DNA from: Bradyrhizobium sp. Gha
GTDB taxonomy: Bacteria > Pseudomonadota > Alphaproteobacteria > Rhizobiales > Xanthobacteraceae
Direction: 5' to 3'
Assembly: GCF_900113735.1 (NCBI RefSeq)
Contig: NZ_FOQM01000028.1
Span: forward strand, 15,001-79,000
DNA: 64,000 nt
In this document: positions 59,262 to 64,000 of the stretch, one piece after another
Layout: the number at the start of each line of letters is the position of its first letter
Numbering within the stretch: the stretch's first letter is position 1
The notes under the pieces: generated by a model
The model's input: the letters and a program-made list of their open reading frames with translations, nothing else
Database searches by the model: none
What the model was told of the DNA's origin: nothing
Translations under genes and position numbers: made by a program

Positions 59262-60343
59262 AGCCGCATCTCTCGCCGCTTGGGCGTGGGCTCCTTGCCT
59301 GCGCCGCTATTCTCCTCGTCGCTGGCATCGCCGACGCCGCGCTCCACGATGTCCTTGCGCAAAATCCGTTCGGCGCGCCGAAGCAGGCGTCGCAGCCCGA
59401 AGCCGGTGGTCTCATCGGCTGGCTGCTTGCAAAACAGTCGGAATTCTATCGCCAGATGTCGTCGACCATCCGAGCGGCCAAATCCGACGGCTCGGCGCTG
59501 TGGACGCTGCTCTTCATCTCCTTTGCCTACGGCATCTTCCATGCCGCCGGCCCCGGCCACGGCAAGGCGGTGATCGCCTCCTATCTCGTTGCCAACCGCG
59601 AGACCGCGCGGCGCGGCATCGCGCTGTCATTTGCCTCCGCGTTGATGCAGTCGCTTGCGGCGATCTTGATCGTCGGCATCTCGGCCTGGATCCTGAACGC
59701 CACCGCCAAGACCATGTGCAAGGCGGAAGGCGCGATCGAAATCGCAAGCTATGCCCTGATCGCGCTGTTCGGCCTGCGGCTGGTTTGGGTCAAGGGCCGT
59801 ACCTTGCTCCGCGCACTGCAGGTGGCGCAGCCGGTGCCCGCCTTGGCGGGCGTGCCGCATGACCATCATGATCACCATGGCCATCATCACCACTATCATG
59901 GTCACGATCCCGCGCGCACCCATCATCACCACGGACATGACCACGTTCACGACGAGCATTGCGGCCATTCTCATGGCCCGACTCCGAGCGAGCTCGCCGG
60001 CCCCGGTGGCTGGCGGCGTGGCTTCGCCGCGATCCTGACCGTCGGGATCCGTCCCTGCTCGGGTGCGATCCTGGTGTTGGTGTTCGCGCTCGCCCAGGGC
60101 CTGTTCTGGGCCGGCATTGCCGCGACCTTCCTGATGGGCTTGGGCACCGCGATCACTGTGGCGGTCATCGCGGTGATTGCCGTCTCGGCCAAGGACGTCG
60201 CCGGCCGCCTGAGCGCGGGGCGTGACGGCGGCGGCGCGCTGTTGATGCGCGGTATCGAACTCGGCGCCGCGACCCTGGTGCTGCTGTTCGGCGCAGGCCT
60301 GCTATTCGGCTACATCGCAGCCGAGCGGACGACGTGCTTTTGA
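59258..60343 (+). CDS. NicO/RcnA-type metal transporter with His-rich loop (ZevB-like)
   Basis: A 361-residue membrane protein of the NicO superfamily. IFHAAGPGHGKAVIASY and GIRPCSGAILVLVFALAQG are the two membrane motifs. Between them a cytosolic or periplasmic loop (about residues 198-245) is packed with His (VPHDHHDHHGHHHHYHGHD and on). The start is probably a TTG at 59258 overlapping the DUF1007 stop (TTGA), with GGAG 5 nt upstream; a GTG at 59252 is an alternative. Nickel, cobalt or zinc are possible substrates. Confidence 0.87.
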   Translation: MKPHLSPLGRGLLACAAILLVAGIADAALHDVLAQNPFGAPKQASQPEAGGLIGWLLAKQSEFYRQMSSTIRAAKSDGSALWTLLFISFAYGIFHAAGPGHGKAVIASYLVANRETARRGIALSFASALMQSLAAILIVGISAWILNATAKTMCKAEGAIEIASYALIALFGLRLVWVKGRTLLRALQVAQPVPALAGVPHDHHDHHGHHHHYHGHDPARTHHHHGHDHVHDEHCGHSHGPTPSELAGPGGWRRGFAAILTVGIRPCSGAILVLVFALAQGLFWAGIAATFLMGLGTAITVAVIAVIAVSAKDVAGRLSAGRDGGGALLMRGIELGAATLVLLFGAGLLFGYIAAERTTCF

Positions 60344-60501
60344 GGCGAGCTCTCGTTGCCCCGGACGCAAGCCGCAGCGTCCCTTCGACGGTGCGCCTGC
60401 AGAGCCGGGGCCTATCTCTGCGCGCGCCAGGAATTGGCCCGCTGGGTGCCGGCTCTGCGGAGCAGCGCAAACGCGCTGCACCGCGTCCGCGACACTGGGG
60501 C

Positions 60502-60900
60502 TCACACCGGTAGCAGCCGCTTCAACATCGGCATGAAGAAGATCGCGAGATTGATCGCAAAGCCGATGCTCCAGAGGATGGAGCGCAGCGTCGGCCGGTT
60601 GCCGAGATAGGTCAGGACGTAGGCGACCCGCACGATCAGGAACAGCACCGCGAGCTCGTCGACCAGGCGCTGCGGCGAGTCCCTGTATTCGGCAAGCAGG
60701 ATCGCGAAGGCGAAGAACGGAAATGTCTCGATCCCGTTCTGGTGCGCGCCGAGCGCGCGCTGCGCGATGGCGTCCTGATAGAAGGCGGGATCGCGCGGCC
60801 GGGAATTGTCGAAGCCGCGAAACCGAATCCATTTGATCGAGACGATCGTCAAGAGATAGAGCAGCAGCGCTCCGAGCACGCACCATTCCGCGAGCGTCAT
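60502..60900 (-). CDS. MAPEG family membrane protein
   Basis: A 132-residue protein with three to four membrane segments. The MAPEG pattern AQRALGAHQNGIETFPFFAFAIL (in part) spans about residues 47-69, followed by RVAYVLTYLGNRPTLRSILW. Bacterial MAPEG proteins are mostly of unknown function; eukaryotic ones act in eicosanoid and glutathione metabolism. GGGGAGGAACG directly before the ATG at 60900 is a strong ribosome site and sets the start. It is divergent from hemH. Confidence 0.87.
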   Translation of the reverse strand: MTLAEWCVLGALLLYLLTIVSIKWIRFRGFDNSRPRDPAFYQDAIAQRALGAHQNGIETFPFFAFAILLAEYRDSPQRLVDELAVLFLIVRVAYVLTYLGNRPTLRSILWSIGFAINLAIFFMPMLKRLLPV

Positions 60901-60981
60901 CGTTCCTCCCCCGCCTGGAAACGACCCTAGCCAAACACGGCTCATCTTGACAAGTTCGGACCAACGCGCGACCCAAAGGTC

Positions 60982-62022
60982 ATGACGACCATCGCCGCCC
61001 CCATCGTTTCAGCGAAACCGGCAACACAGTCGGCCCGATCGCGCGTCGGCGTGCTGCTGGTCAATCTCGGCACGCCCGACACCGCCGATACGCCTGGTGT
61101 GCGGGTCTACCTCAAGGAATTCCTGTCGGACCCCCGCGTCATCGAGGACCAGGGCCTGATCTGGCAATTGGTGCTCAACGCCATCATCCTGCGCAGCCGC
61201 CCGCGCACCAAGGCGCTCGACTACCGGAAGATATGGAACAACGAGCGCAATGAGTCGCCGCTGAAGACCATCACGCGGTCGCAAGCCGACAAGCTCGCCG
61301 CCGCATTGTCTGCTAGCCCGCATGTCGTGGTGGACTGGGCGATGCGCTACGGCAATCCCTCGATCCAGGCGGGCATCGATGCGCTGATCGCGAAGGGCTG
61401 CGAACGCATTCTCGCCGTTCCGCTTTATCCGCAATATTCCGCCTCGACTTCGGCGACCGTCTGCGACGAGGTGTTCCGCGTGCTGGCCCGCCTGCGCAAC
61501 CAGCCGACACTGCGCGTGACGCCGCCCTATTACGAGGACGAGGCCTACATCGAGGCGCTCGCAACCTCGATCGAGGCGCATCTCGCGACACTGCCGTTCA
61601 AGCCCGAGCTGATCGTCGCCTCCTTTCACGGCATGCCGAAATCCTATGTCGACAAGGGCGATCCCTATCAGAGCCAGTGCATCGCCACGACGCACGCGCT
61701 GCGCCGCCGGCTCGGCATGGACGACACAAAGCTGCTGCTTACGTTCCAGTCGCGCTTCGGCAATGATGAATGGCTGCAGCCCTACACCGACAAGACGATG
61801 GAGCGGCTGGCGAAAGAAGGCGTGCGCCGCATCGCGGTGGTGATGCCGGGCTTTTCCGCCGATTGTCTTGAGACATTGGAGGAGATCGCGCAGGAGAATG
61901 CCGAGATCTTCAGGCACAATGGCGGCGAGCAGTTTTCCGCGATCCCCTGCCTCAATGACAGTGCTCCCGGCATGGACGTGATCCGCACGCTCGTGCTGCG
62001 GGAGTTGCAAGGCTGGATCTGA
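60982..62022 (+). CDS. hemH: Ferrochelatase
   Basis: A 346-residue ferrochelatase that inserts ferrous iron into protoporphyrin IX, the last step of haem synthesis. VGVLLVNLGTPDT begins the fold, PLYPQYSASTSATV is the substrate pocket, SFHGMPKSYVDKGDPY holds the catalytic His (near residue 214), and GFSADCLETLEEI supplies the distal Glu. The first 20 residues are an Ala/Thr-rich extension. It acts at the inner membrane. The next gene starts 1 nt after its stop. Confidence 0.95.
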   Translation: MTTIAAPIVSAKPATQSARSRVGVLLVNLGTPDTADTPGVRVYLKEFLSDPRVIEDQGLIWQLVLNAIILRSRPRTKALDYRKIWNNERNESPLKTITRSQADKLAAALSASPHVVVDWAMRYGNPSIQAGIDALIAKGCERILAVPLYPQYSASTSATVCDEVFRVLARLRNQPTLRVTPPYYEDEAYIEALATSIEAHLATLPFKPELIVASFHGMPKSYVDKGDPYQSQCIATTHALRRRLGMDDTKLLLTFQSRFGNDEWLQPYTDKTMERLAKEGVRRIAVVMPGFSADCLETLEEIAQENAEIFRHNGGEQFSAIPCLNDSAPGMDVIRTLVLRELQGWI

Positions 62023-62023
62023 C

Positions 62024-63013
62024 ATGTCCGGATTTGAGGCGCCCATCAACCGCCGCGAGTGTCTGGCGCTTGTTGGGGCGATAGCCACGCTGGCGCCCCC
62101 CGCACTGGCGCAGCAGCCCGCTCCGCCGCGCCGGCTGGGGGTTCTCTCGGTCACCGCTGCTGATGATGTGATCGGCCAGCCGCGCCTCGCCGAGGCGCTC
62201 GCCTCCCATGGCTGGAAGGATCGAGACAATCTCAACATCGACTGGCGCAGCGGCGCCGGTGATCGGGCCCACCTCGCGCAGCTTGCCGACGAGCTGATCG
62301 CGCTCAAGCCCGACATCCTGCTCGCGCTCGGCACGTCCTCGGTGGAAGAGTTGCGCCGGCGCACCACGACGATCCCGATCGTGTTTGCGGTGGTCACTGA
62401 TCCGGTCAGCCAGGGCTTTGTCCGGAACCTGGCCCATCCCGGAGGCAACATCACCGGCTTCACCGATTACGACGGGCCGCTGGCCGGCAAATGGCTGGAG
62501 ATGCTGACGCAGGTCACGCCGAAAGTGTCCCGCGTCTTCGTCGTCTACAATCCGGCAACCGCACCGTTCGCACCGCTGATGCTGCGCACGCTCGAGGACG
62601 CCGGGCGTACACTGCACGTGACGGTCGAGCCGGCGCCCGTGCATGATGTCGCTTCTATCGCCGCGCTGGCCTCGCGCAAGGACGGCGGTTTCCTGGTGCT
62701 GCCGGACTTCTTCGCCATGGCGAACCGCGCACGGTTGCTGGCGGCGATTGAGCAGGCGCGTCTGCCGGCCGTGTTCTGCATCCGGGCCTTTGTCGACGAA
62801 GGCGGGCTGATGTCCTACAGCACCGACAGTGCCGAGCAGTTGGGGCGTGCCGCCGGCTATATCGATCGCATCCTGAAGGGTGCGCAGCCTGCGGACCTCC
62901 CGATCCAGAACCCGACCAAATTCGAGCTCGCAATCAATCTGAAGACGGCCAGGGCGAACGGCATCACGCTTCCCCCAAGCCTGCTTGCAACCGCGAACGA
63001 GGTGATCGAGTAG
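62024..63013 (+). CDS. ABC transporter substrate-binding protein (TrpX/DUF534 family)
   Basis: A 329-residue periplasmic binding protein. An N-terminal signal (INRRECLALVGAIATLAPPALAQ) with twin Arg is followed by RRLGVLSVTAADD. ALGTSSVEELRRRTTTIPIVFAVVTDPVSQGFV and NPTKFELAINLKTARANGITLP (each shown in part) are typical of the ABC_sub_bind (TrpX) family. Membrane and ATPase partners are absent, so it is an orphan as often seen in Bradyrhizobium. It follows hemH by 1 nt, an odd pairing that may reflect read-through only. Confidence 0.87.
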   Translation: MSGFEAPINRRECLALVGAIATLAPPALAQQPAPPRRLGVLSVTAADDVIGQPRLAEALASHGWKDRDNLNIDWRSGAGDRAHLAQLADELIALKPDILLALGTSSVEELRRRTTTIPIVFAVVTDPVSQGFVRNLAHPGGNITGFTDYDGPLAGKWLEMLTQVTPKVSRVFVVYNPATAPFAPLMLRTLEDAGRTLHVTVEPAPVHDVASIAALASRKDGGFLVLPDFFAMANRARLLAAIEQARLPAVFCIRAFVDEGGLMSYSTDSAEQLGRAAGYIDRILKGAQPADLPIQNPTKFELAINLKTARANGITLPPSLLATANEVIE

Positions 63014-63222
63014 TGTTGCAAATTCTTAACGTTTGCCGCTAGGTCTGCGTCTTCTCGCTTTCAAGGGCTCTTCGTAAATACATAATCGTGAGCGTCCCTT
63101 CTCCGCACGCCTTGTGCGGCATGGCGAGAATGCCGACGTGAAAAGCGACCGCTGAACCGGTAGGGTCCTGATCCCGACCAATGACAGCGCGGGAGAGACC
63201 TTTTTCCCGCCTTGGAGGAGAT

Positions 63223-64000
63223 ATGAGCGGCTTCGATATTTTCGCGATTGTTCTTGTGTTGCTGGTCATCGTCACGCTGATTGCCGGCGTGAAGACGGTC
63301 CCGCAGGGCTACGACTGGACCATCGAGCGGTTCGGCAAGTACACGCAGACGCTGAGCCCGGGCCTCAACCTGATCGTGCCCTATTTCGATCGCGTCGGTC
63401 GCAAGATCAACATGATGGAGCAGGTGATCGACATCCCCGAGCAGGAGGTCATCACCAAGGACAACGCCACCGTGACGGTCGACGGCGTCGCCTTCTTCCA
63501 GGTGTTCGATGCCGCCAAGGCGAGCTACGAGGTCGCCAATCTGACGCAAGCGATCACGGTGCTGACCATGACAAACATCCGATCGGTGATGGGCTCGATG
63601 GATCTCGACCAGGTGCTGTCGCATCGCGACGAGATCAACGAGCGCCTGCTGCGCGTCGTCGACGCCGCGGTCTCGCCCTGGGGCGTCAAGGTCAACCGCA
63701 TCGAGATCAAGGACATCGTGCCGCCGGCTGACCTCGTCGAAGCCATGGGCCGGCAGATGAAGGCCGAGCGCGTCAAGCGCGCCGACATTCTGGCCGCGGA
63801 AGGCCAGCGCCAGTCGGAAATCCTGCGCGCCGAGGGCGCCAAGCAGGGGCAGATCCTCCAGGCCGAAGGCCGCCGCGAAGCTGCCTTCCGCGACGCCGAG
63901 GCCCGTGAGCGTCTGGCTGAAGCCGAGGCCAAGGCGACGCAGGCGGTGTCGGAAGCCATCGCCAAGGGCGACGTGGCCGCGCTGAACTATTTTATCGCCG
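63223..64000 (+). CDS. SPFH/band 7 (stomatin-like) protein, 3' end cut by window edge
   Basis: The frame opens at 63223 (MSGFDIFAIVLVLLVIVTLI) and is still open at the right edge after about 259 codons. It has one N-terminal membrane anchor and then the band 7 domain: VPQGYDWTIERFGKYTQTLSPG, VDGVAFFQVFDAAKASYEV and ILAAEGQRQSEILRAEG (each shown in part). A coiled-coil with repeated AEG and EA motifs follows. This is the QmcA/stomatin class, which forms membrane scaffolds and often pairs with an NfeD protein downstream (outside the window). GGAGGAG precedes the ATG. Confidence 0.9.
   Translation, partial: MSGFDIFAIVLVLLVIVTLIAGVKTVPQGYDWTIERFGKYTQTLSPGLNLIVPYFDRVGRKINMMEQVIDIPEQEVITKDNATVTVDGVAFFQVFDAAKASYEVANLTQAITVLTMTNIRSVMGSMDLDQVLSHRDEINERLLRVVDAAVSPWGVKVNRIEIKDIVPPADLVEAMGRQMKAERVKRADILAAEGQRQSEILRAEGAKQGQILQAEGRREAAFRDAEARERLAEAEAKATQAVSEAIAKGDVAALNYFIA

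Overview
The window is about 64 kb of GC-rich alphaproteobacterial chromosome. Gene content points to Bradyrhizobium or a close relative: a NepR/EcfG/PhyR general stress locus, a DUF3551 secreted protein, homospermidine synthase beside an ornithine decarboxylase, a Bug/TctC binding protein, many acyl-CoA enzymes, and several families of intergenic palindromes typical of that genus. No rRNA, tRNA, CRISPR array, insertion sequence, integrase or phage gene was recognised. Most of the window reads as ordinary core or lineage-specific chromosome. The genus assignment is inference from gene content, not from an alignment.

Layout. 1-6.6 kb: a GFA-family protein cut by the window edge, a secreted helical protein, an LTA-synthase/sulfatase-fold membrane enzyme, then a sparse stretch with a Crp/Fnr regulator, a DUF1269 membrane protein and a Trp/Gly-rich secreted protein. 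6.6-11.5 kb: a homoserine-dehydrogenase-like oxidoreductase and a phytanoyl-CoA-dioxygenase-family protein, two tandem alpha/beta hydrolases and an Ogt-type DNA repair protein. 11.5-23.3 kb: an acyl-CoA catabolic island around a TetR regulator, with two AMP-dependent CoA ligases (one feruloyl-CoA-synthetase-like), a thiolase, an SDR, a crotonase, three acyl-CoA dehydrogenases and a nitroreductase. 23.4-25.3 kb: ecfG, nepR and phyR. 25.3-34.7 kb: a double TonB-C protein, a SnoaL-like protein, htpG, a lone RND efflux permease, a DUF3551 protein and a Bug-type binding protein. 34.9-39.2 kb: a FATP-type ligase, then an overlapping ACP, AMP-ligase and SDR trio. 39.3-42.8 kb: a DUF3095 cyclase-fold protein, DUF2147, a GNAT and Fe-SOD. 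42.9-47.8 kb: an apparent Zur-controlled zinc operon (His-rich membrane peptide, ABC ATPase, permease, binding protein, COG0523 GTPase, WD40 protein). 47.8-49.9 kb: MgtC, a Pro-rich membrane protein and acetoacetate decarboxylase. 49.9-56 kb (minus strand): ornithine decarboxylase with a structured leader, GNAT, RidA, homospermidine synthase and an exported argininosuccinate-lyase-like protein. 56-64 kb: M3 oligopeptidase, a ZevAB-like DUF1007/NicO pair, MAPEG, ferrochelatase, a TrpX-like binding protein and an SPFH protein cut by the right edge.

How the parts may work together. Two exact matches to the published EcfG promoter pattern GGAAC-N16/17-CGTT lie just upstream of sodB and of a small Pro-rich membrane protein, so the stress sigma factor encoded here may control genes in the same window. 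A perfect 17-nt palindrome of the alphaproteobacterial Zur type heads the zinc operon. The polyamine genes form one co-directional run leading from ornithine to putrescine to homospermidine.
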